From NCBI GenBank assembly GCA_031423155.1, contig JANPEZ010000053.1, forward strand, positions 1 to 6,956: a stretch of 6,956 nt of DNA, written 5' to 3'. The DNA is from JANPEZ01 sp031423155 (GTDB lineage: Bacteria; Actinomycetota; UBA4738; HRBIN12). Made by a program: the position numbers and the translations under genes. Below are positions 1 through 5,793 of the stretch, in pieces (the first letter of the stretch is position 1; each line of letters opens with the position of its first letter). The notes beneath the pieces were generated by a model. That model was not told the DNA's origin. It did no database searches and was given only the letters and a program-made list of their open reading frames with translations.

Positions 1-1088
1 CGGCGAGCCTGTTCGATGGCGTCGAGCGCGGTTCGGATGCCGCGGTCACCGGTCGCGTGGATGTGGCACTGGAAGCCGCGACCCTCCAGGTCGGTGATCA
101 GCTCGGCGAACTCGCGAGGTTCCCAGAAGGTCTCACCTCGCTCGCCGGGACGGTTGGCGTAGGGCTCGAGCATCGCCGCGGTCCAGGGCTCGATGACGTC
201 GTCGATGTAGAGCTTGATCGGCGCGACCCGCAGTCGATCGTCGTTCAGGCGGGCGCGCGCGGCCTCGAACTCGGCGCGGTCGGCTTCGGTCGTTCCGACC
301 GGATGGAACATCGCCATGATCAGGCGCGAGCGCAGACGTCCCTCGTCCCGGGCGCGCTCGAATATCCACGTATCCGCGGGCGAATTCTGCGGTTCGACGA
401 CGGTCGTGATGCCGAAAGACGTTGCCATATCGAGGCTCTCGAGCGAGCGCTCGTACTGTAGGCCGCGCTCGTAGCCGGGAAGCACTCCTTCCAGCGCCCG
501 TTGGCCATCGCGGGAGATGCCCATCACCGCGAAGCCGGTGAGGAAGCCGTTCGGTTCGCCGTTCGCGTCCTTCTGGACGTGCCCGAACGCGACGGCGTCG
601 GTGTCGCGCGTGATACCGAACACCGCCATCGCCTCGCGGTTCATCCAGACGTTGTGCGCGTCGTAGGAGAAGAGGAACGCCGGCCGGCCGCCCGTGAGGC
701 CTTCCAGGTCCTCCCACGTCGGCAGCCGTCCCCCGGGCATCGCCGAGTAGTTCCACCCGACGCCCTCGATCCAGTACTGCTCCGGGTTCGCGTCGGCGTG
801 GGCGCGGATACGGGCTTTCAGCTCATCGAGCGTGCGGGCGCCCGCGAGGTCGACTTCCATCGGGTTCGACCCGAGGCGGACGTGATTGTGGCTGTCGATG
901 AACCCGGGCAACAGCATCCGCCCGGCCGCGTCGATCACCTCCGTGTCCGGCCCGATGTGGGCCGAAGCGTCCAAGTTGGACCCGACCCACGAGATGCGCT
1001 CGCCGGAGACGGCGACGGCCTCAGCCCACGGTCTGACCGGATCGACCGTGTACACACGGGCGTTCCTGACGATGATGTCGGCCGTCAT
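1..1088 (-). CDS. YtcJ-type metal-dependent amidohydrolase (amidohydrolase family 3), 3' part missing
   Basis: This gene encodes the first 362 residues of a zinc-dependent hydrolase of the amidohydrolase superfamily, and the left edge cuts it off. Family members are usually about 520-560 residues, so roughly a third is outside. Visible landmarks in order are an N-terminal beta-sandwich strand (DIIVRNARVYTVD, residues 4-16), LLPGFIDSHNHV with the metal-binding HxH at H67/H69, a possible carbamylated-lysine site in PIKLYIDD (K292), and CHIHATGD at residues 341-348 with metal-ligand histidines. This layout is that of YtcJ-like enzymes, which include N-substituted formamide deformylase. The substrate cannot be read from the sequence. 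The ATG at 1088 lies 4 nt after the MTHFR stop, and its Shine-Dalgarno GAGGTGA overlaps that stop, so it is the last visible gene of the purN operon. No signal peptide is seen, so it is probably cytoplasmic. Confidence 0.9.
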   Translation of the reverse strand, partial: MTADIIVRNARVYTVDPVRPWAEAVAVSGERISWVGSNLDASAHIGPDTEVIDAAGRMLLPGFIDSHNHVRLGSNPMEVDLAGARTLDELKARIRAHADANPEQYWIEGVGWNYSAMPGGRLPTWEDLEGLTGGRPAFLFSYDAHNVWMNREAMAVFGITRDTDAVAFGHVQKDANGEPNGFLTGFAVMGISRDGQRALEGVLPGYERGLQYERSLESLDMATSFGITTVVEPQNSPADTWIFERARDEGRLRSRLIMAMFHPVGTTEADRAEFEAARARLNDDRLRVAPIKLYIDDVIEPWTAAMLEPYANRPGERGETFWEPREFAELITDLEGRGFQCHIHATGDRGIRTALDAIEQAR

Positions 1089-1092
1089 GCCG

Positions 1093-1099
1093 TCACCTC
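1093..1099 (-). promoter_or_regulatory. Shine-Dalgarno of the amidohydrolase gene
   Basis: GAGGTGA on the minus strand ends 4 nt before the ATG at 1088 and contains the TGA stop of the MTHFR gene. This fixes the amidohydrolase start and implies coupled translation. Confidence 0.7.
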
Positions 1100-2007
1100 G
1101 AAGGTCTGGGGAAGAGGCCGGCGCCCTCCACGACGTCGCGCACGATCTCGTCGTGACCCATCGACATCAGGTGCACACCCGAGATGCCCTCGATGGCGAG
1201 CATCTCTTTGACTATGCCGATGGTCAGGTCCCGGCCGACGTTCGGGGCGTCCTCACCGGCTGCCTCGAGGGCGGAGACGATCGATGGCGGAACGGCGACG
1301 CCGAACAGGTGCTCGTCCATGTAGCGGGCGGCCTTGGCACTCCTCAAAGGGACCAGTCCGATGATCACTTTCGTCCGCTCGAAGAGGCCTCGGGCTCGCA
1401 TCGTTTCCGCCCATGCAGCGAGAGCATCTACGTCGTAGACGATCTGGGTCATGACGAAGTCGGCGCCGGCATCGAGTTTCGTCTCCAAGCGGATCGGGTC
1501 GTAGGGATCGGACAAAGGCACATCCGCTGCGCCGATGTAGTACCGCGGCGGTTCGGCCAACTCGGCGCCGGTCGATGTCGTCCCTTCGTCCCGCATCCGC
1601 CGAGCCAGCCCGATCACGTCCGTCACGTTGAGGTCGTGCACGGCGGTGGCTTCCGGGTCGTCGCCGGCCGTCAGTGGATCCCCCGAAAGACAGAGCAGGT
1701 TCCGCGCCCCGAGCGCCCAGGCACCGAGCAGATCGCCGGTCAGCGCCAACCGGTTTCGGTCCCGGCACGTCAGCTGGACGGTCGGCTCGATGCCTGTTTC
1801 GGCTACGAAGCGCACGCCCGCAAGCGGTGACATGTGAGCCGATGCAACCGGGTTGTCGGTCACGTTCACAGCATCGACGTAACCGACCAATCCACGGGCA
1901 TGGGCGCTGACACCGGACGCGCCGGCCGACCGGGGAGGAACGATCTCACCGGTGACGCATACTCCCCCGCCGGCCAGGATGCCGGCCAGGCGCCCTCCGA
2001 CGGTCAC
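1093..2007 (-). CDS. Methylenetetrahydrofolate reductase family protein (short MetF-like)
   Basis: It probably reduces 5,10-methylene-THF to 5-methyl-THF for methionine synthesis in the cytoplasm. The 304 residues match the single-domain bacterial MetF length (E. coli about 296) and form one TIM-barrel domain. Conserved positions that can be placed against E. coli MetF are GEIVPPRS with E21 (E. coli Glu28), LTCRDRNR at 79-86, CLSGDP with D110 (Asp120), and MTQIVYD with Q188 (Gln183). The wording (VNVTDNP at 47-53, LTCRDRNRLAL) belongs to the MTHFR branch common in actinobacteria and acetogens rather than to the E. coli branch. Some actinobacterial MTHFRs are reported to be flavin-independent, and which type this is cannot be told here. 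The start is GTG at 2007, overlapping the folD stop as GTGA, so translation is probably coupled to folD. I left the symbol blank because this branch is not always named metF. Confidence 0.9.
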   Translation of the reverse strand: MTVGGRLAGILAGGGVCVTGEIVPPRSAGASGVSAHARGLVGYVDAVNVTDNPVASAHMSPLAGVRFVAETGIEPTVQLTCRDRNRLALTGDLLGAWALGARNLLCLSGDPLTAGDDPEATAVHDLNVTDVIGLARRMRDEGTTSTGAELAEPPRYYIGAADVPLSDPYDPIRLETKLDAGADFVMTQIVYDVDALAAWAETMRARGLFERTKVIIGLVPLRSAKAARYMDEHLFGVAVPPSIVSALEAAGEDAPNVGRDLTIGIVKEMLAIEGISGVHLMSMGHDEIVRDVVEGAGLFPRPSR

Positions 2008-2870
2008 TGCCTGTACGCCTGGGCTTCCGCGGCGGCGACCGTGTTGACCAAGAGCATGGCGACCGTCATCGGCCCGACCCCGCCCGGAACCGGGGTTATC
2101 GCGCCGGCGACTTCGGAAACCTCGTCGAACTTCACGTCACCGACGAGGCCCTTCGCGGTCCGATGAACCCCGACGTCGATCACCGCTGCCCCCGGTTTGA
2201 CCATGTCGGCGGAGACCATCTCGGGAACGCCGGCGGCGGCGACCAGGATGTCGGCCCTACGGGTGTGCGAGGCTAGATCCTTCGTCCTTATGTGGCAGCA
2301 AGTCACGGTCGCGTTTCCCCGGATGGAGTTCTGCGCGAGCATGATCGACAGCGGCGCACCGACGAGCTCACCGTAACCGACGACCACGACCTCTTGACCC
2401 TCCAGTTGGATACCGCTGCGCAGCAAGAGTTCCACGATGCCGTAGGGGGTGGCCGGAGGGAAGGTCGGCTCTCCGCGGACCATCATCCCGACGTTGGTCG
2501 GGTGAAGGCCGTCGACGTCCTTGACCGGGTCGATCGTCATCTGGATCTGCAGTTCCTTCAGGTGCTGAGGAACCGGCAGCTGGACGATGATCCCGTGGAT
2601 CTCCGGGTCGCGGTTAAGCCGGCGGATGGTCGCCAGAACCGCGTCCTCGGTTACGAAGGCCGGGAGGTCGACCTGCTCGGAGCGTATGCCGACATCCGCG
2701 CATGCCTTGTGCTTGGCGCCGACATATATGCGAGAAGCCTGGTCATCGCCCACGAGGACGGCGGCCAGGCCGGGGATGACGCCCTTTTCCTGAAGGCCCC
2801 TCACCCGCTCGGATACCTCAGAGCGGATCTGAGTAGCGATCGCTTTTCCATCCATGATCGAGGCCGTCAC
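2004..2870 (-). CDS. folD: Bifunctional methylene-THF dehydrogenase / methenyl-THF cyclohydrolase
   Basis: FolD interconverts 5,10-methylene-THF, 5,10-methenyl-THF and 10-formyl-THF, and so supplies formyl donor to the PurN and PurH encoded upstream. The 288 residues are the normal length. Catalytic-domain signatures are YVGAK with the catalytic K53, VQLPVP with Q97, and DVDGLHP with D120; the C-terminus carries ITPVPGGVGPMTVAML (258-273). The nucleotide-binding loop reads VVVGYGELVGAP (162-173) where most bacteria have a GRSxxVGKP-type sequence, and the following motif is CHIRTKD instead of CHSRTKD, so the cofactor pocket is atypical. The start is GTG at 2870, because it gives MTASIMDGKAIA, which aligns with the usual N-terminus (MAAKIIDGK in E. 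coli), and AGGA lies 8 nt upstream. The ATG at 2855 would remove that strand. It lies 42 nt after purH. Confidence 0.96.
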   Translation of the reverse strand: MTASIMDGKAIATQIRSEVSERVRGLQEKGVIPGLAAVLVGDDQASRIYVGAKHKACADVGIRSEQVDLPAFVTEDAVLATIRRLNRDPEIHGIIVQLPVPQHLKELQIQMTIDPVKDVDGLHPTNVGMMVRGEPTFPPATPYGIVELLLRSGIQLEGQEVVVVGYGELVGAPLSIMLAQNSIRGNATVTCCHIRTKDLASHTRRADILVAAAGVPEMVSADMVKPGAAVIDVGVHRTAKGLVGDVKFDEVSEVAGAITPVPGGVGPMTVAMLLVNTVAAAEAQAYRQ

Positions 2871-2878
2871 GGGCCGAA

Positions 2879-2882
2879 TCCT
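2879..2882 (-). promoter_or_regulatory. Shine-Dalgarno deciding the folD GTG start
   Basis: AGGA sits 8 nt upstream of the GTG at 2870. It lies inside a 12-bp imperfect palindrome (2880-2891, CCTACCGGCAGG on the plus strand, one G-T mismatch) in the 42-nt purH-folD gap. It supports the GTG over the ATG at 2855. Confidence 0.6.
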
Positions 2883-2912
2883 ACCGGCAGGCTCTTGAAG
2901 GCGACCAGATGG

Positions 2913-4448
2913 TCAGTGCCGGAAGTGGCGGCGACCGGTCACCACGACCGCCATGCCGTGGGCTTCGGCCGCCACCAGCGTTTCCTCGTCGCGGACCGAA
3001 CCCCCCGGATGGATCACAGCGGTGACTCCGGCTTCTGCAGCGACTTCGAGGGCGTCTGGGAAGGGGAAGAAGGCGTCGCTGGCCATCACAGAGCCGCGCG
3101 CCCGGTCACCGGCCTTGCGAGCGGCGATCCAGGCTGCGTCCACGCGGGACATCTGACCGGCACCGATCCCGACCGTTGCCCGCCCCGACGCGAAGACGAT
3201 CGCGTTGGACTTCACGCGCCAGGCGACCTGCCAGGCGAAGAGAAGATCCGCCCATTCCGCCTCGGTCGGCTCGCGACCGGAGACCACCTTCATCGCTTCA
3301 CGGTCCTCGAGAACCACGTCGCGGTCTTGAACCAGGGCTCCGCCAGCCAGCGGGCGAACATCGAGTCCCGTCAGCGCGGGAAGCGGCGCCTCGACGACCC
3401 TCAGGTTCTGTCTCTCTGAGAATGCGGACAAGGCACCGGAGGAGAAGGACGGCGCCACGACGACTTCGGTGAAGACCTCGCGCATCGCCTCGGCGGCGGC
3501 GGCGTCGGCCTCGCCGTGGAAAGCGACTATCCCTCCGAAGGCGCTGACCGTGTCGCAGGCGAAAGCTTTCTCATAACTGTCGGCAGGCGAAGTACCGGCG
3601 GCGGCGCCGCACGGGTTGTTGTGCTTGACGATGACGGCGGACAGCTCCGGCAGGGCCGCAGCCAGTGAGTAGGCGGCGTCGACGTCGAGCCAGTTGTTGA
3701 ACGACATCTCCTTTCCCTGAAGCACGCGAGCCCCGCCAAGCGGGCCGGGCCCGGTCGCCTCCCGGTAGATCGCGCCTCGTTGATGAGGGTTCTCGCCGTA
3801 GCGAAGGTCGTCGGCTTTCTCCAGCGCCATGCCGACGAACGCGGGCAGGCCTTCCTCTCCCGACGCGAACCAGGTCGCCACAGCGGCGTCGTAGGCCGCG
3901 GTGTGGACGTAGGCCTCTCCCGCTAGGGCGTAGCGGGTCGCGCGGGTCAGGCCTCCCTCCAGGCGGATCTCGTCCAGAACCATCTCGTAGCGATCGGGGT
4001 TAACTATCACTGCGACCGACTCGAAGTTCTTGGCCGCCGCACGAACCATCGCGGGTCCGCCGATGTCGATCTTCTCGATGACCTCATCGAAACCGGCACC
4101 CGATGCGACCGTCTCGCGGAAGGGATACAGATTGACCACCACCAGATCGAACGGCTCGATCGCCTGTTCCTTCAACTGCTCCGCGTGATCGGGGTTGCGC
4201 ATGTCGGCCAAGATCCCGGCGTGGATCTTCGGGTGCAAGGTCTTGACCCGGCCGCCGAGCATCTCGGGGAACCCCGTGACTTCCTCGACGGACGTGACGG
4301 CTACCCCGGCATCGCGCAACGTCGCCGCTGTTCCGCCGCTGGAGACGATGCTTGCGCCGAGTTTGACCAACTCCTCGGCGAAACCGATGATGCCGGACTT
4401 GTCGTACACCGCGATCAGCGCGCGGCGCACGGGGCGGGCCTGAGTCAC
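2913..4448 (-). CDS. purH: Bifunctional AICAR formyltransferase / IMP cyclohydrolase
   Basis: PurH catalyses the last two steps of IMP synthesis, formylating AICAR with 10-formyl-THF and then closing the ring. The protein is 511 residues, the usual size. The N-terminal cyclohydrolase domain shows YDKSGI (15-20), SSGGTA (36-41), VTGFPEMLGGRVKTLHPKIH (57-76) and DIGGPAMVRAAAKN (128-141). The transformylase domain shows LRYGENPHQ (215-223), FNNWLDVDAA (250-259), the catalytic KHNNPCG with K275/H276, and further on SAFGGIVAF, VKSNAIVFA, GIGAGQMSRVD and ASDAFFPFPDALE, ending in RRHFRH. The start is GTG at 4448, which overlaps the purN stop as GTGA, with a GAGGCGGG-like purine-rich stretch upstream. 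The open frame continues to 4574, but that extra part is an out-of-frame, Arg/Gly/His-rich translation of purN and is not coding in this frame. A second in-frame GTG at 4430 is possible but less likely. Confidence 0.97.
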   Translation of the reverse strand: MTQARPVRRALIAVYDKSGIIGFAEELVKLGASIVSSGGTAATLRDAGVAVTSVEEVTGFPEMLGGRVKTLHPKIHAGILADMRNPDHAEQLKEQAIEPFDLVVVNLYPFRETVASGAGFDEVIEKIDIGGPAMVRAAAKNFESVAVIVNPDRYEMVLDEIRLEGGLTRATRYALAGEAYVHTAAYDAAVATWFASGEEGLPAFVGMALEKADDLRYGENPHQRGAIYREATGPGPLGGARVLQGKEMSFNNWLDVDAAYSLAAALPELSAVIVKHNNPCGAAAGTSPADSYEKAFACDTVSAFGGIVAFHGEADAAAAEAMREVFTEVVVAPSFSSGALSAFSERQNLRVVEAPLPALTGLDVRPLAGGALVQDRDVVLEDREAMKVVSGREPTEAEWADLLFAWQVAWRVKSNAIVFASGRATVGIGAGQMSRVDAAWIAARKAGDRARGSVMASDAFFPFPDALEVAAEAGVTAVIHPGGSVRDEETLVAAEAHGMAVVVTGRRHFRH

Positions 4449-5056
4449 CAGCCGCCCGCCTCGTCGATCGTCACGTAGCGGCCGAAGACCTCGATGCGAT
4501 CCTCGAGCATGGCGCGGATGGCCACGCGGTAGATGCGGTGCTCCAGCTCCTGGATGCGGGCGCGCAATTCCCACTCGTCGTCCGTGCGAAGAACCGGGAT
4601 CGACTCCTGCAGGATGATCGGCCCGTGGTCGACCTGCTCCTCTACGAAGTGAACGGTAACGCCGGCCACCTTCACGCCGTAGTCGATCGCCGCTTTGACC
4701 GCGTTATCCCCGGGGAATGCCGGCAGCAAGGAAGGGTGGATGTTGAGCATCCGCCACCGATAAGCCTCGACGACCTCGGGCCCCAATATCCTCATCCAGC
4801 CGGCCAGGACGACGTGGGTGACGTCCTCGCCTCGCAGGAGTTCGAGAAGCTCGCGATCGTACTCATCACGCGACTCGTGCTTGCCCGGATCGAGGAAGAC
4901 ATCCTTCACGCGCGCGTCTCGCGCTCGCTCCAGCGCGGGCGAATCGGAATGGTCGGAGACGACGAGAGCCACCTTGCGCCCTACGACGACATCGTCCAAG
5001 AGAGCTTGAAGGTTGGAGCCGACCCCCGAGGCGAGAACCGCCACTCGCGCATCCAT
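4445..5056 (-). CDS. purN: Phosphoribosylglycinamide formyltransferase 1 (GAR transformylase)
   Basis: PurN transfers the formyl group of 10-formyl-THF to glycinamide ribonucleotide, the third step of purine synthesis. It has 203 residues, a normal length. The N-terminal loop VLASGVGSNLQ (7-17) binds the phosphoribosyl substrate. The catalytic triad is visible as N105 and H107 in MLNIHPSLLP and D143 in VHFVEEQVDHGPII. The segment after FPG reads DNAVKAAIDYG, where many homologues have a His (AHAV or LHAH), a small deviation outside the triad. The ATG at 5056 is the natural start, because the protein begins directly with the first beta strand. No Shine-Dalgarno precedes it, which fits the promoter seen only 9 nt upstream (near-leaderless transcript). 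It is the first gene of the operon and overlaps purH by 4 nt. Confidence 0.96.
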   Translation of the reverse strand: MDARVAVLASGVGSNLQALLDDVVVGRKVALVVSDHSDSPALERARDARVKDVFLDPGKHESRDEYDRELLELLRGEDVTHVVLAGWMRILGPEVVEAYRWRMLNIHPSLLPAFPGDNAVKAAIDYGVKVAGVTVHFVEEQVDHGPIILQESIPVLRTDDEWELRARIQELEHRIYRVAIRAMLEDRIEVFGRYVTIDEAGGW

Positions 5057-5065
5057 GAGGGGGCC

Positions 5066-5095
5066 ACGCTATGGACCGCGGGGTGCCCCTGTCAA
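5066..5095 (-). promoter_or_regulatory. Promoter of the purN-purH-folD-MTHFR operon
   Basis: On the minus strand there is a perfect -35 TTGACA (5095-5090), an 18-nt spacer, and a -10 TAGCGT (5071-5066, a TAnnnT type). Only 9 nt separate the -10 from the purN ATG. Transcription should begin within about 0-4 nt of the start codon. The spacer contains the inverted repeat GGGG-TG-CCCC (5080-5089) abutting the -35, a possible operator. Confidence 0.7.
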
Positions 5096-5122
5096 CGCCT
5101 CGGCGAGGAAGGCACTCGAGCG

Positions 5123-5128
5123 TAAGCT
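5123..5128 (+). promoter_or_regulatory. Probable -10 element giving a leaderless transcript of the 5135 gene
   Basis: TAAGCT fits the TAnnnT form and ends 6 nt before the ATG at 5135, so the predicted transcription start is the A of the start codon. No good -35 lies at the usual distance and there is no Shine-Dalgarno. The TAA inside it is also the in-frame stop upstream of this gene, so no earlier start exists. Confidence 0.45.
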
Positions 5129-5134
5129 TCGCCC

Positions 5135-5719
5135 ATGGCTCCAGAGGCGATAAGAAGCGCCGAGCGCTGCGCTACACATCCTGGCATCGCCGCGGTCGCG
5201 ACCTGCGCTTCCTGCGATCGCGCCCTCTGCCTGGCCTGCGCCCTTCCGGTGCGCGGACGGGTCCTTGGAACCGAGTGTCTGCCAGATGAGATCGCGGACG
5301 GAGCACCTGCTCCGGCGCCCGGCCACGTCGAACCGGGCGTCGGATCCAGGCTCGCCGCTTCGGGCATCCTCGTGTCCTTGGCCGCCTCGTTCCTGCCCTG
5401 GACGAGGTTCGGGACGGGCTCGGGCATGGCCGGGGCGTGGGGGACGGGGAGATGGTCCCTCATGGCCGGCTTCGGCGCCGCGGCGGGTGCCTTCACCTGG
5501 CTGATCGCTCGAATCACCGCCCAGACGGCCCGCAGATGGGCGTGCGCCGGCCTGGCCGGCTGCGCCTCGATCGTTCTAGCAGGGGCGGTACTCGCCGTTC
5601 TGAACGGCCCTCCGTTGACGAAACCGGCCGCTGCTCCCTGGATATCGATGATCGCCGCTGGGGCGGCAGCCCTCGGAGGCGTCCTTGGAGTTGCACGGTC
5701 TAGACACCCACGTGATTGA
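5135..5719 (+). CDS. Four-helix membrane protein with N-terminal B-box-like zinc-binding cluster, function unknown
   Basis: I do not recognise a named family for the whole protein (194 residues). Residues 12-48 carry C12-x2-H15-x8-C24-x2-C27-x4-C32-x2-C35 and a further C48, a B-box-like zinc-finger spacing that also precedes the membrane domain of some actinobacterial rhomboid-like proteins. A short Pro/Ala linker (57-67) follows. Four hydrophobic segments come next, at about 72-89, 108-127, 135-156 and 168-187. Helix 1 ends in SFLPW (85-89), followed by a Gly-rich loop with GAW (100-102). No rhomboid catalytic GxSG/His pair is seen. The finger probably sits in the cytoplasm and mediates protein contact or zinc sensing, which is inference. 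It is transcribed divergently from purN across a 78-bp gap. An in-frame stop at 5123 makes the ATG at 5135 the first possible start. Confidence 0.85.
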   Translation: MAPEAIRSAERCATHPGIAAVATCASCDRALCLACALPVRGRVLGTECLPDEIADGAPAPAPGHVEPGVGSRLAASGILVSLAASFLPWTRFGTGSGMAGAWGTGRWSLMAGFGAAAGAFTWLIARITAQTARRWACAGLAGCASIVLAGAVLAVLNGPPLTKPAAAPWISMIAAGAAALGGVLGVARSRHPRD

Positions 5720-5744
5720 CTCGCCCCCTCCCACGGGCTTCAAT
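5716..5744 (+). promoter_or_regulatory. Candidate promoter for the 5794 membrane protein gene
   Basis: TTGACT (5716-5721, overlapping the TGA stop of the previous gene), a 17-nt spacer and TTCAAT (5739-5744) match the housekeeping pattern at 5/6 and 4/6. The start would be near 5751, giving a leader of about 43 nt. Confidence 0.4.
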
Positions 5745-5750
5745 GCCAAC

Positions 5751-5764
5751 GTTGTAGGCACAAC
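5751..5764 (+). repeat. Small inverted repeat in the leader of the 5794 gene
   Basis: GTTGT-AGGC-ACAAC forms a 5-bp stem with a 4-nt loop. The first arm is also part of the palindrome CAACGTTG (5747-5754), so three GTTG/CAAC half-sites lie within 18 nt. It could be a protein-binding site or a weak hairpin at the 5' end of the mRNA. Confidence 0.3.
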
Positions 5765-5783
5765 CTAGGGGAAGGCTCTCGAA

Positions 5784-5788
5784 AGGAG
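5784..5788 (+). promoter_or_regulatory. Shine-Dalgarno of the 5794 gene
   Basis: AGGAG lies 5 nt before the ATG at 5794. It is the strongest ribosome binding site in the window and contrasts with the SD-less starts at 5056 and 5135. Confidence 0.8.
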
Positions 5789-5793
5789 CAGCT

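Noticed and set aside
501..1211. A 236-codon plus-strand open frame opposite the amidohydrolase
   Set aside because: Antisense shadow with Arg/Asp/Val-rich sequence; the minus-strand frame has the HxH and CHIHATGD motifs.
886..1830. A 314-codon plus-strand open frame opposite the MTHFR and amidohydrolase genes
   Set aside because: It is antisense to two well-conserved genes, its product is rich in Arg/His/Asp with no motif, and it spans their junction. Long antisense frames are expected at this GC content.
2880..2891. A terminator or attenuator between purH and folD
   Set aside because: The imperfect palindrome has no loop, no T-rich tail, and overlaps the folD Shine-Dalgarno. The 42-nt gap fits a continuous operon.
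2292..3419. A 375-codon plus-strand open frame opposite folD and purH
   Set aside because: It covers conserved parts of both genes on the other strand and its protein has no recognisable domain. It mirrors their codon bias.
4449..4574. A longer N-terminus of PurH, starting upstream at 4574
   Set aside because: The extra 42 residues are Arg/Gly/His-rich, lie inside purN in another frame, and match nothing at the start of PurH. The GTG at 4448 gives the usual family N-terminus.
5092..5517. A minus-strand open frame of 141 codons opposite the zinc-cluster membrane protein
   Set aside because: The plus-strand frame has an ordered Cys/His cluster and four hydrophobic segments. The minus-strand product is Pro/Ala/Arg-rich without structure, and it extends into the purN promoter.
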